Shown piece after piece: positions 36,401 through 51,400 of a stretch of 64,000 nucleotides of DNA; positions within the stretch are counted from its first letter, which is position 1; each line of letters begins with the position of its first letter. The position numbers and the translations under genes were made by a program. The DNA comes from Leptidea sinapis (taxonomy: Eukaryota > Arthropoda > Insecta > Lepidoptera > Pieridae): the NCBI RefSeq assembly GCF_905404315.1, contig NC_066287.1:8494001-8558000 (forward strand). The letters run 5' to 3'. The notes under the pieces are model-generated. The model was not told the origin of the DNA, did no database searches, and saw only the letters and a list, made by a program, of their open reading frames with translations.

Positions 36401-39400
36401 ATAATTTGTAACAAATTGTATTATTGTTTCCTGTTTATTAAAACTAAATTTCATTTGAAAAGATGTGAGTATGGCGACATTGCTCCCTATAGGGTAGAGC
36501 CGCTTAAGAATACTTCCACTTGTATTTTCTATTCTGTAAACGTACCCAGAAACTAATCTTGTCATATTACAAAATTATTTTGTGTATTGTATAAAAGTTT
36601 TGTGTATTTTTCTCTGGTTTACTCACATTTTTAAGATCCGCCGTGTCTGATGACAGCCGATGCCAGGACAAACGCAAATGGACTTTGCCGTGCTTCGCTT
36701 GTTGCAATGTTTGCCACTAAAATCAAATAACTATTATATATCGCACACTAATACATGAACTATATACAAAAAATTAAACTTACAGGATTATACTTCATTC
36801 ATTAGCTGTTACCTTCATGTTAGATAAATTACAGTGTATCAAAATATGTTAAGTTTGTTTCTCGAACTTTCCTTTATCGTAGACGTGGCATAGGTGTCCC
36901 TAAATATGATTCCTCTACTCGGCTGTATTGAAGCGGAAACAAACTACACCCTTATATAGTACCTACTCGCTAACTTTGATGTACAATGTACGTAAAAATT
37001 CTACTTACTGTATCAAGACGGCCGGCGCGAACAACTTGAGATATATCAAGAGAACACCTGTAAGTCATAGTAATATGTGTTACAATATTGTTTAAAGCGT
37101 GAAGCTATAACGTAGACATTTAATGAACACACGGGTAACCGTTATCAAAAAAAAAAAAACTAAAAAAATACATAAATAAATAAAAAAATCATAATTTCAT
37201 TTCAGAACACCCTATGTAATCTAGTGGCCGCGGGCTAGCTCAGGCTAGCCTACTTGTCCCACGTGGCGCTGTACCTATTCTGAACTTGTGTTAAATAGCG
37301 CCCACGTAAGGATTATAAAATTTGTTGATCAAACAAATAATTTGTTTCTTTGAAAATTTCAATTATTTATTAAAATTTTTAGATTTTTTTTTGGTTACGG
37401 TTAAGTAGTTCTACCCGTGTATTCATTTAATATCGCCATTGTAGCGCCACGCTGTTTAGTTACAAACTATACACAAATAATTAATTTGAAACAATGCAGT
37501 GAGATGAAAAATAAATAAAAGCGTGGTTTTGCTATACATTACTAAGGTTAGTTTGTGGTTAATTGTGATACGTGAATAGGTGAACACCGAGACTGTTAGA
37601 ATATATTTAGTACATTCTTATAACAAAATTATTTACATTATATACAACGTTATTTCATTGTGTATTCTGTTATATAAACAAAACCCAATCGAACAACAAA
37701 ATATCACTAACTATCCTTTGAATTATATACAATTATTATGCATTCTGTAAATTAAACCTTGCTTTAAGGTGATAAGGTGTAATTTGCATTAGTAAATGTT
37801 TATTATGTTGATGCTTACACTTTTGTATGGTATAGACGGTAGTGTGAATTTTTTTTAGAATGTGGCGAGTAATTTTATGAAAATTTATTTAAGTAGGCGT
37901 TACTTTGCGGAAATCCATAATTATACAAATGATTTGAGTTTTCTTTAGTGTTAATTCCGCCAATATTTGTCTTTAAACAATTACGCACAAGTACACATCA
38001 AAACATCAAAATCAGTCTCCTGACTGATTTTGGCGAGACAACACGTCCCGAGGATGCCTCGTGTAGAGGCGAAACACGTTTCGAATTGTTTAAAGACAAA
38101 TATTGGCAGATTTAACACTAAAGAAAACTCAAATCATTTGTATGAGTAATTTTATCACTAAATATATTTATTTCGTAGATACTATATATATTTATTATTG
38201 AGTTTCTCACTGCCATAAGTCTATAAAATAACTTTGTATAAATGGTACTAAGATAAGGTTAGCCAATCGAGTTAAAAATAGTAATGGATTATCATGCGAA
38301 AATAGGACGGAAATTCAAAACATGCAGTTACTAATAACGAGAAAGTTATGATCTCTGGCTTGCATTAAAATTATTACAATGAGCTTGAGTGGTGTTAATG
38401 CTCATACATATATTACTAATTACGTGTTAATTTACAGCCCATTTTATTAATTATAAGTACAGAAGTTGGTGTGGGTGCACTTAATTGTGACTAACGAGAG
38501 AAGGACTCTGAATCACAAATAATGAGTTTCTCAGATTGAAATGAGACATGTAACGTGTATAATATGCTTCTACTACAGTGAGGTTCCAAGTCGGGCAGTG
38601 ACACACCTGCCGAGATTCTCATCCCTCCCAGCACGATCCCAGTCGAAAAGCTGAACACTTGCAGAGCTCACGTGGTACCTCAGGATAGACTGTCACACGT
38701 GTTCACTCAATATCATACATACATACACAAAATAACACAGTGTTAATAAAACCCATATAGTTATTATTAACGAAGTCCCGTTGGGTCTTCTGGGGTCGTA
38801 TGAATTTAATGCCAAAATAACCACACGGGATTAGCAACCAAAAATTAATAAACGAGGAACGAATCTTAACGTCTATTTGCATTGCATAAGAGAACTACTA
38901 GGGTAACATAATTTTTCTGAAGATTGCTTATTTAGAAGGAACAGATTAGATGCATGCTGTACATACATTGAAGTACTTGACTGTGAAAGACTAAACCGCT
39001 AGGTTATAATACCTAAGCCTACAGCTTAGTTTGGACTAAGTTATCAATTTTGTGACGTATCGTAACGTAGTAACTAAATATAAAAAATATAATAAAATTT
39101 TACGCACGTCTCTTGGTCTTAATAAATTCGACCATGCCAGTGTAATAGAGTTCATTATCACAATACAAGTAATATTCAAATTAATACCTACCATTGGGCG
39201 GAGCGCTAGGGTTGGTATATACAGAACGTTACATTTCGGATTTACGACGCGGACGTGTCTCAGCGGCGCACGGTGTGGCAGTCAATAGTTTTGTCTTCAC
39301 AAGATTGCTTACTGTATTGTGTCATTTGCTGTCAAAAAATGTCGTTACGAACGAGAACTGACATTCCTTGTATCTGCATCATACAAGGTACTGACGTAAC

Positions 39401-42400
39401 GTTACAGAAAAGAAATAGAGTTCCTATCCCTTCTATTAAATATATAAACGTGAATAAATTCTTTATTGTGTACGATCTTCGATCAATTATGTTCATGACT
39501 AAAGCTTTTAAAAAGGGCAAGAGAAATATGAGTACAAATAAACGTGTTGCTATATGTATTTTGAATTAATATATGTGTATTATGCTAATGCGTAGGTACA
39601 CTTTTAAATTTCTCTTTTGTATCGGATCCTTTATCTATTACGTCATTACATAACGGTCAAGAAAGAAAAAATATCTATGTAACTAATTTTGTCTCAAATA
39701 TTTTCGCATATATATAGGTACACAACTATGTACTCAAAACTGTAACTGTTTACATTGTTTTGTTTTTGTTTCTTTGTTGTTTGTTTGTTTTGTTTTCACT
39801 TGTTAATATTGTCCGTTTTACAATGAGTTCCATAAACTGCATGCTATGCATATGGCAATGTATATTTAAGCTAACTAGCACAACGTATTATTCCCGTAAA
39901 TAGACTTATAATCCTTTACGATAAAGAAACAGAGTGTCTGAAACCTTACTCACTATGTTTGTTACTGTAAGTACTTCATTATTGGCTACTTGACATCCCT
40001 AATAAGCAATTATTAAGGTTGAGCAGGCTATCAACTGTAAAATAGATCCTGTAGATGGAGCCACATCCTGAGAGTTGAATAATTCATACCACGAACGGCT
40101 GGCTCGCTTGGTACGAGCGCTCGGACGGAACCCGAGAGGTTCGAGTCCCGCATCGTTCATTAATTTTGGTAACAAATTTAATTCGTATAACGTAGTCCAA
40201 ACTATGCCAAGGTCCTAACGGTATACGTACTCTTGTACGACAGCTCGCGAGTTGCGACAAGGTAGACGTTAAGATCCGTTGAGCGGAGGCACTGAACACA
40301 GAACACGTGATGTGTATCACACGGACCTGCCGAGGTAATCATCGTTCTGTATGCCCATCCCCGGGTCCCAATCCCACACATCGCACTGGAGCACCTGATT
40401 CTTTCTCGAGCTTATAAGGGCCTTTGGACAAATCACAGACAGTTAATTGTTGCCCCGGACAGGCATAGACCTTGGTAATAAAACACAACATTATCAACAA
40501 TTTTTAACATTACCATATATAGTGAAAATATTCATCATAATAACATTAATTTGTGATTCTCCAATAAAATAAATACTATAAGGAATAATATAGATTTAAT
40601 ATAAAAATTAACACACTTTACAATAATAGGCATCACATCAAGCATATATAAGCTATCTTAAGGAACAAAAAAATGTTAAAATAAACAATATCAATATTTT
40701 TGGTACATATTTAGTAAATGTACTCTCTCATATTGTTATTATTTTGTTTCGGTAGCGGAAGTGTTACTAATTGCAAAAGCAGTTACAAAAGAAGAAAGTA
40801 CAATTAATTTTAATTCAACAGTTATTGATGCGCTTTTGCCACGCAATATACACGTAAATACATTTCTTCTCTCGTAAAGTATCGTTAAGGAAAGCGTGGT
40901 AATAATGTAATCTAAAAATGAATGCCTCTCAAATTTCAGTTCAAATATCTCATCTTCATTTCTTAAATTTTAATTTTAATAGTTCGATGGATAAATATTC
41001 CTTTTAAAATAACCCAACTCCTCAAAAAATCCTGATATACCCGTGATGTCACCGGAATTTCACAGTGCAGAATAAAACCCATATAAGCTGCTACGTAATA
41101 ACAGAGCATATGTCTTCACCTATCCCAATTCACAATAAAATCCCGTAAACACACAAGAAGGTAAAATAAAAACTAGTACTGTTTCGCATCCACTGTTAGA
41201 TTAAATTATCTACCCGTACCAGCCAGTAATTTTTTTATTGATTATAAAGTGCAGCTCCACCGTAGCATTACACACAACCTCAACCCTACCCTCACCTGTC
41301 ACCTGTCAAAATATGTCAGCTGTCATCTGTCACCGACCATTGCATTCACCCCGCCACCACTCACCTGCCCAACTTGTCATCATCGTTGCCCTCGTCTCTG
41401 TCGAACACTTCGATTTCCAATGCTTGACCCAACGATTGCATTACACGTGCCTTTACACAAGTGGGGAAATTATAGTCACTAATTAACTCGGCTCATTAAA
41501 GCGATAATCTATTGCTATTGGTGCAAAATAAAGCATTCGTCATTAAAATGCAAAGAGAAAGCAAAGGTTGGTTATTTTAAATTCGGAACATTTTTATTTA
41601 GAGAATGGTTGCACAAAGAGAAAGAAACAATTATATATACGAGCAAGAAATATAACAATGGCGCCCACATATCCAGTAAAATTTAGGCCCATAAGCCATT
41701 ATTGCAGTAGAATGGCTGTGAACTCTAAGCCTTGCTAGCAGTGTGTTTAGGCCTTTGTATTGCAATACACTAATATAATTGTTTGGTTAAAGTTTGCATT
41801 TTTCAAATTATATAATTTGTTAATTAGCTTAAAAACTAGTACTATTTAGGGAGAACCTCTTATTTTTAGATCATTTATTAATTAATTCGTGATTTATTAA
41901 TAATCTACAAAATACTAGATTCTAATGCCACCATGCTCTTCAGTGTTACCTAACCTAACCCTGGGCGTCTAGTCAAGATATATCTCCTCGAAGTTCCATT
42001 CAAATGTTCTGAAATGTCATTCGTTAAGCAAATGTCAATAACGCACTGTCATTTTGACATGTTTTTGATATTATACAATGTTTTGGTTAATCCATTTTGT
42101 TTCTTGATTATGAGAGCAAACAAGCATGCATGCCGAGGCGAATTATCCCTAAGGCATAACAGGCGCATGCCTAAGGGCACAAGATTGCAACGGGGCGCGC
42201 GCGGGTATATACAAACAAAGATAAAGAATGAATTAAAATTATAAATTGAGTAAATAAGTATGTAACCACTCATTCAGTACTATTCTAATACGAGTGAAGA
42301 AAATTTATTGAATTAAGCGTTATTTTGCGGAAATCTATAATTTTCCAAATGTTATGAGTTTTTCTTGAGTGTTAACAACGACAAAGAAGAAACAACTTAG

Positions 42401-45400
42401 CGGAATTAACATTCAAGAAATTCTAAAGTTGTTAGCAAAAGTATCGATTGTGATAAATAAATAGATCCTGATTCGAATATTTTATTTCGCTTGAGTTATT
42501 GCATAAGCACGTCCTTTAAAGCAACTGTTGTAGATATTTAGTCGCTAGAGGGGCACCTATACTTGCCTAGAGCGCAACAAGTAATAGAACAGTAGCGTAA
42601 CTCAGCGTTCGCCTTGAAATTTATACCTACGACTGGGCGGAGCACTGGGGATGGTATATAAAGATTGCCGACGCGGACAGCGCAGCGCAGCTAATTTAAC
42701 TCGGACAACGACCAGTCTCGGTGGCGTACGGCGTGGCACTCAATAGTTTTGTCTTCCCAAGATTGCTTAGCGGCGGTGAAAATTGTGTGTATGTGTGCGT
42801 GCGTCGATTCAAGTTAAAGTACTGTTCTATTACTGTATTGTGACTCACTCACGCTCTCGACATTCAATACGTCTACCATGTTCGTTTGCAACATTGGAAC
42901 GTGACCGACTTATAAGTTCAACAATGTATGTTAAAACATCTTGACTAGAGCCTTCAATATAAAAAAATATATATTAATAATATATGTTAGTTCAGCTGCA
43001 TGTGTTAATTTAATCAAATGCGCAATCACTATCAACAGGCAGTTATTCCTGTTATTGTTGCAAATAAAATCGACAAATTACTCACCAATCGCAAAATATT
43101 TTAGTAGTGGTACCCGACGCACCTTAAACCTACATGTGCTACCCAAAACCAGTGCTATTAAAAGGTACAGAAAAAATGAGACTTCGATTATTACCTCGCA
43201 CCAGTACTCCCAGCGGGGGTTAACGTCGTTATCGATATGTTTCGTCTTCCATTGCTGCGCTCCCACTGTGATGATCGCATACGGATCCGACTTACCCTTA
43301 CCTACAAGTAAGTAACATTTTTATTCAATGAACCCATTTTGATCACAAATAAAAACTATAAAATATGCCAAATTTGTCGATTAGATCATTTAAACTGATT
43401 ATTCCCTGGAAAATATGTACAAGGAAGCCTTAATTATCAAGTAGCAATATGACTTGTACAGTATTTTACGACATGAAATGTAGATAAATTCTTCTTCGTC
43501 GTTACACTTTTGCCAGAGCGGTCGTGGTCATCACGAAGTGAAATCTTTTGGGGCAGATGTGATGCGCCCCACGATAGATAAATTATAGAAATCTAAATAA
43601 GAAGGTACTTAATATGAATGTTTCAAGTACTAAGTCCATGCGATACAATACTTGCAACACCAAGGGTCTTTTGAGTTGTGCAGTAATGGTGTGCATGACG
43701 GTAATATGAAAAAATTAAGAATATCGGCCAATTTTGGCCAAAAACGACTAACCAATGAAATGTAGGCATTATTTGCCTAAAACACGGTGCGCCCCGATGA
43801 AAGACCTCCGAATGGTCCGATACAAGTCGGTACCAACTCCGACAAACAGTGATTAAAGCTGTTTCAGACAAATACATTCTGGCTCAGAAAATATTTTAAT
43901 AATTTAATCACTTTCATTGGAATAATTGCAGGCAATATTTACGCTTTGTTCCACATCCACTGTTCCTGTCTTACAACTTACTCTCTTATAGTCTATAAGT
44001 CACCTGTGAGACGACATGTTTAACCCGGCTATGTAACTTTTAGTACCTTCTTATTTAGATGAACCATTTTGATCTTTTTTTGATTCATTTTGTCCTTAGC
44101 TGCTATTGAAGATATTAATTTGCTATGGCTTAGTTTTTTCTGGAAGTAAGTTGGCGGTCCACCTGATGATCAGCTGCTACACCACAATGCCTCACAATAC
44201 GAATTAAAACATCCTGTTATAACACCAGTATACCCACGCTGCAAACTGCTACAGACCAGTACCAGTGCCTGCTGATTTGCGGAGTTGCAATAGTTCTACT
44301 GCTACTGGAACTTTGCTTATTGCTTTCTGTTGAATATAGCTCTACGAGCATCTTCATGTTGACGAATTGCTGTAGTAGGTGTGAACTCTTAGAATACTTA
44401 CCTAACATAGAAACATCCTTTTTCATGAGATTCTGAGCTTGAACTAGGTGAATTCGAAGTACTCCCTGAAACAGTGTTTTTTTAAATTTAAAACGGTCAA
44501 AAGCGTGATATAACATGGCGTCCGGTAGTCGCCATATTGAATTGTGATTACTGTGACGTATTAGAGTAACGTATTTAGGTAAACCTTAGATCATTTATAA
44601 GTCTAGATGAACTACAGCTGTGAAAACGTCGAAAAAAATTGAGTCTAGAGTGAACCCCCATTTTGTGCAATTCACGCACACTAATACAAAGTGTCATACA
44701 AATCGCGAGTGTAGGACGTAGCTTGTCACGTACACTAAAGTATTAAACCCGGTCTGTTTTTATCGGTTGGCTAACAGTAAGAGACTCTATCTTGTCGTGT
44801 AAATTATCTAAGAGGTAAACATTAGCTGCAGTATGTTGAGCACAGCTAGTGTGCGTATGCTCAACTATTCTGATGCATCATGCATAAGCATTAATTTATA
44901 ACATACCTCCGGTTCTGGCATACGCAGATCTACAGTAGGTATTTCATCGCTGAGTTTGATAGGTAACTTGTTCGGCAGCACCATCATCCGTGCAACTTGT
45001 TCCACGATGCATCGACGAAGTATGTCGCTGCAAATCAGATATATTACACATTGTTAAGTTTGTCGTCAAAAAGCTATTGCATTATTTTATCAATATTTGT
45101 TGTGTAATGACGTCGTACCATTTTTTTATAAGAGGGGGAAAACGGTCAAGAGGCGCACGAGATAGGGAGTGGCGAGGCAGCCGCTCATGGACATCCGCAA
45201 CGACAGGTGTAAAGAAATGCGTGGCCGGCCTTTAAGGTACTTTTTTTGATAGTTCCTAGTTCGGTTCGCGAAAACAGCAGCCAGTAATTGATTTCACAAA
45301 GCGGCTATAAGGGGCAAGAAATTTCTTGCAAAACGCGCGGTTGTGGAATGCCAGACGTCAACGTGATGCGGGTGGTATTTTGCAATGCGCATGTTCTTTC

Positions 45401-48400
45401 ACATAGAATGCTACGAGGAGCTTTTTGAGCAGACCGCCAATATTATGATGTGAATGATACAAATATTTTTTAATGAATATTTAGTACCTATTCTAGGACA
45501 TTCAAATATTGGAAGGTGACGCTATTGGTCTGAGCTAATTTGAAATAATACAATCACGATAAACGTCAATTGTCAACCAATCCGCTAGTTTGTTTGTTTG
45601 TAATGGACTATGACGTCACTGTCCGCATTCACCAAGCGCGGCAAAATGGCAGACGTTTAAGGTGTCCGCGTCGATTGGCTATTTTTAATATTTTTTAAAT
45701 ACTTTGAGTTATTTTGTCGGCGGATTTTCGCAATTACTACGTAAACAAGCGACGTAATTTTCGGATAATACACTGGCCTTCAAAAGTAAGTATCACACTT
45801 TTAAAATTGGGATAACGTTTTAAGTTCACAAGATATACTTTCGAAATAAAAAGGGAAAAAAACTTCAAAAACAAAACCATTCCTTTTTCAATGTGGACGT
45901 TTCCGAATTACAATTTTACCATTCTCATTTTTCTTTCTGTTTTAAATTTTTTTCAAGATCGATGGGTCTTGTTTTAAAAAATTATGCTAAAAGGCACATA
46001 ACATTTATTTATCACGCCTCTTTCAGTTGAAGAATGTGCTAGGATCATGGCTTTTTTGGAACTAGGCATCAGTATGCGTCGCACTGCAAGAATGGTGGGT
46101 GTGACGGTACGAACGGTCCAGAAGGTAAAGCGAAGGTACGAAGAGACTGGACACCATCTGTGGAGACCTTGTAATGGCAGACCCAGGTGTACCAGTGCCC
46201 GAGAAGATCGTTATATTATTTCCACTGTGTTAAGAAATCGCCACCAAAATGCAGTTGAAGTCCAGCAATAGCTACTTCAGACCCGGAGGGACTATATTAG
46301 TGACAGTACAGTGAGAAGAAGACTTGCTGAAGCAAATTTGAAACCCCGAAGACCAGCGAGTGGCCCAAAACTCGAGAGACAGCATGGAGTAGCGAGACTG
46401 CGATACGCCCGTGAACACATGCAGTGGGATGAAGAAGAATGGTCAAGAATTTTGTTTGCAGATGAGTCTCGATTCTCCCTTTACACTTCTGATGGAAGGC
46501 GAAGTGTTTACAGGCGACCTGGTGAGCGATACCTTCAAGCCTGCATCTCAGAAAGAGTCCAATACGGTGGAGGCAGTGTACATGTATGGGCTGGCATACC
46601 TTCAGAAGGTCGCACAGAGCTAGTAGCCATAGAAAATGGCACCCTCACTGGGCAAAGATATGCTCAAGAGATTCTCAATGAGTATGCAGGGCCGTATTTA
46701 GCAAATTTGGGTGATGGATCGATGCTGATGCATGATAATGCCCGGCCACACACGGCTCATATCGTACAAGAGTATATTCAGGAGGTCGGTATCAGCGTGA
46801 TGTCTTGGCCATCAAGAAGTCCTGATCTCAACCCGATTGAACACGCCTGGGATGAGCTTGGGAGGCTAGTCAGAAATCGCAGACCACCACCTACTACCCT
46901 CAGGGCACTAAAGCAGGCCCTGGTAGAAGAATGGGAGAATATTCCCCAACATCGGCTCCGAAACCTAGTGTTCAGTATGCCAAACCGGCTCGAAGCTGTA
47001 ATCAGAGCTCGAGGAGGCAATACCAGTTATTAAAAATTAAATAACATGTAATACATTTTAGTTGATTTTTTTACACTAAACTAAAAATGTCTATTTTCAT
47101 TGTTTTACCTTTTTTAAGTTAAAAATGTTACTAATGTATAATTTTAGTTTCTAAGAATTAAAACCTATAAAATTTGCAACAAAACGTTTTTAATCTTAAA
47201 TCTCTTCCTTCTATAGTTAAGAAAAAAAAAATTTTGAAAAGTGTAAACAAAAAATGCATATTATTGCCTATTGCTCTTGCTATTACATAATTCTTAATTT
47301 TTTTATTGTATGTAAAGGTACTTCATGACCATAGCGCATAATATAGGTACACAATATATTGTTTTTGGTTGAGTTCTCGTGGCAGGTTACGTCCTGCTCG
47401 GTTAAAATTCTCTTGGTGTTATGTTGTGTCGTTATTTATATTATTACAAGCAAAATGTCCAATATAATTACCTAAACCCAGGCATATCGAAGACATCCGC
47501 GGCGCCAACAAGGTTGAAGTCAAGCCGGGGGTTATTCAGAAAGAAGACTTGAAGACCACCGACCAGGGGCATCTTGGAGATTAGAGGCTTCATAACTACA
47601 CGCAGCATTCCGTGGATCTATATAAACAATTTTTTTTGAAAAATACCTAATAAATGTAATTTTTGTTTTTTTTTTTATATTAGAAGAAGGAAACGGGCTA
47701 GTACTGGCTCATCAGCTGTGAGAGGAGATCCGTAGCCTCCATATTTTGACGTGTTAGTGTGGGATTTGCATATATTGGAGCAAGGTGATCTAAATCTCAT
47801 ATAGGATCTCATTGCTTCTGTTGATCGTTGTAGGTGATGCGTTAGATGACACGAAAAACGGACAATGGAAAAGGAGACCGATCATGAATTGAAGGCAGAA
47901 CGGTCAGCCTTCGGTTTTATATTTAATATAATACCAAATAAAATATAAGTGATATGAAACAATACAACTGAATAAAATATACAAGAGAGAACATTTATAT
48001 TTTAATATTTTATTTTTTATCTTAATTAGGGTTTACATGTAACAATATTAATATATAAAAAAAATACTATTCTATTAATTAATACTTAGAAGAAGAAAAA
48101 TTAATTGTCTGCCCCTCTGCTGGTCATTGTTATGACGTATGAGTTGTATTTGATATTTTAGTACTTCAATTATTTGTTTAATAACCAAGTCACATGCGAC
48201 GCAAATTCAGAATAAAAAAAAGTGTGTGCGTGTAATCTTTACGCGCGTTTGAAGTAATACTTAATTATAATTAACTCTAGGAATAAAGAACAGATACATA
48301 TATATAGTATATCTATTAAGGTAAAATATGTTATTTTCGTTTGCCCTTGTTTGTCCCACCTATTCTAGGACATCCAGTATATATATATAACAAATATTCT

Positions 48401-51400
48401 AAAAAGTTTAAAGACAAGAAGATTTAATTTATACCATTAAATATATACTTACATTAATTAAAGCCGTGTTATTAATAAATAAATTAATAAAAATAATTAA
48501 ATTATTAATATCGCACATATAAATATAACGTTGTTATTGAATATTAACGAAAATGGCTCTATGGACCTTTTGCCTGTCCGATGGACGAAGAAAAATAACG
48601 AATGTCGCAAACATTCAGACTGAGAACTTTTACTTATTATTTATTACAAAGTAGTCATAAATGAACAAATTCACTTGGAGATTTCCAGAAAATATGAGCA
48701 ATTTGAAATTTTTAAACCATTAAATGGTTAAAAATTGTTTCAATTGACTTTTTTCTGTCGGAAGAAGGTACCTGTAAGTCTTTGATTCCTCCTCTGACCC
48801 GTTGCAGTACGAATGAGATATCGCAGTCGCCAGCGTAACTAAAAATAATTAAAATGTTGATTATAGACACGACATGAGTACTTGAAACATATCATATTTG
48901 CTGGACGATGAATAATTTTTAACAACAAAATCCAAGAATATGTACAAATAAACTCATTCTTGCCACTTCTTCTCATTAAAACTCAACATTTTCCGAAATT
49001 GTAGTAAATGTAAAAGAAAAGAAATCCTTTAAAGAAGAAAAGAAGTGATTTCCTTGACCTAAACGATTTTGATTTGATTGTATTACGAAATACAAAATGA
49101 ATTGTTAAAAAATGTTGATGTGGTAAGCAAAAGGCATGCAGCGCCCGCCTTTAGGCTTAATTTAATAATAGATTTTATTGTTACTCAATTTTGTTTAAAA
49201 ACAGAAGCCTGCTGAGTTTGCGCCCGTTCTTCTCAGGTATACTTAAGTTTCATTTGATAAATAAAAGAAATAAAATACAAGGAAGGTTATACCGTTGTTT
49301 CATTTTACTCAATAATTTTAAAGTACCTAATCAAGTTTGAGAAAATAAATGTAAGTATTCAATAATTAAACTGGGACAAAAATAATATACAGTTTCGTTT
49401 TGTATTCATTGTTTTTCCTTTCTGCAGTGGACAATACGATATAATTAAATATTCGTGATACAAAAGAACAACAGATAAGCTAAAGCATGGATTAAAACGG
49501 CATATATTTGTAACGTAAATACTTGTATGCGCTCATTAAAATAATTATTAGAATGATAAGAATAATAATTATTAATCAAAATACAGTTTGGCAGCGTTCT
49601 TATATTATAATGTAAATATTAAAGCGATTTTTTATAAGATAAAGCGATGAGATGATCAAATCAAATCCAATCAAAATCACTTTACTTATGTAAGTTAAGG
49701 AAATGACAATTATGAATGTCAAAATTTTAGATGAATCTGATGATAAGCGTCCGATAAACGAATATACGATGTCCATTCAAATTATTATTTTTTTCAAAAT
49801 AGGATTTAAAATCAGTTATTGAACGTCAAAAACAATCACAACCTTTTCGAAATAGTATGACTCAGACCTGAGCGCAAGAAACTCACGGGCTTTTTTTAAT
49901 TTCGCTGCAATATATTATATCATACAATTAATTTTATAATTAAATAGCCCGAGGGCGTTCGCTGCATTCCCAATCCGTGGTATCGTTAAGAAAATCAATT
50001 TATGTTTAAGTAACCCACACAAACGTTTTTTAACAATAGTTTTTGGTAACACATTTGTTTCGTACATTTTCTGGAATAATGGTGTAAAATCATATATACT
50101 TACAGTATTTAAAGACAATGTAAGCACACTTTTCAGAACTTAGTAGTGTGACAACTGTCACTGTCCGAATCGAACCTAAACTGAATAAATGCTGCTGATT
50201 GACCAAGAATAAATCAAAATCAAATCAAAATCAGTTTATTCACGTAGGTCACGGACACTTATGAATGTCAAAAAAAAAAAGAAATATTTTTCTTATTGAA
50301 TATACCGCTACTTCGTAAAGGGTTGAGCTAATGAGAAGAAGTAGCAAGAAACTCATTGCAACTCTTTTATATCAAGATTTACATTTACATCGATTTACAA
50401 ATCATTTCAATTACAATATAATATATAAAATATTTTAAACAATTTGAGTAAATGCGGCAAAGATTAGATACAGCAGTCGTAACATATTATGGTGTAATTT
50501 GTGGCTTGGTCCATATTTCAGCATTGTTTTTACACGGCGTGATATGTATATATGTGTAGCACGTCATTGTAAATTCACGAATAATCTTTATATATATATT
50601 TCCTGTGTGCGTGTGTATGTCACTGAACTCCTCCTAGAAGGCTGGACCGATTTTGATGATATTTTTGTGTGTTCCAGTGAATTTGAGATTGGTGTGTGTC
50701 TTCAGGTGGATTCGAGAATGGTTTAGATTCACAATTAAACTATACACACTGCACCAGATCTTCCCACATATATCACCTATTTGTCGGGATGATTTGCCAC
50801 TGTAACATGCAACTAATGCAAGTAACCAAGCTTTAGTTTCATAAAGAATGTATAAAATAAATAAACTCAAGGCGCCAGAATTCAACCTGGTATTAAAGGA
50901 TTACAAAACCACTATCACTTTTATCTCAGCCGAGAGAATAATTCGCAAAGAACAAGTAATTACCTCACTTTTATGATAATACAAAGATAACATTCCACAA
51001 TCTTGATCGGTTATCACAAGTGTGACACAAAACTTATTACTAGATGTAATAACTCACTAAGAGATTACTCACAATAAGTCAACATCCATTATGATTTCAT
51101 TTCTAGAGAGATTCTTATCGTAGACTTTAACACCGCCGACTCTTGGTGCCTGGAAATAATACAGTTATAATAAAACAATTTGATACCTTTAAAGAGGCAA
51201 CCCGCACTTCTTCAATGAAATTTGTAACCAAAATTTATGAACAATGCGTCACTCTAACCCGCGACCTCTCGCGTTTCGTACGGACCCTGTGCCATCGTCA
51301 ACCTGCGGAACCCCATGCTTATGGAGATATTCATGGTTAAATTTTTATAGCGCTATTTAGTTAATAGAACGATTTTAATCTGATATTTGCTTTCCTTACC

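Noticed and set aside
38642..38668. Esyt2 exon 11 starting at LFDWDR
   Set aside because: The acceptor ending at 38690 gives SILRYHVSSASVQ before LFDWDR and restores the expected length of the C2A strand with correct phase.
40090..40165. Functional tRNA gene
   Set aside because: The A-box arm is irregular and the acceptor stem does not pair; two further diverged copies show it is a SINE head.
41238..41486. Pro/Thr/His-rich ORFs in two frames
   Set aside because: They come from a C-rich, low-complexity intron stretch; two overlapping frames open at once argue against coding.
46778..47020. Minus-strand ORF over the transposase
   Set aside because: It is the antisense shadow of the Tc1-like transposase.
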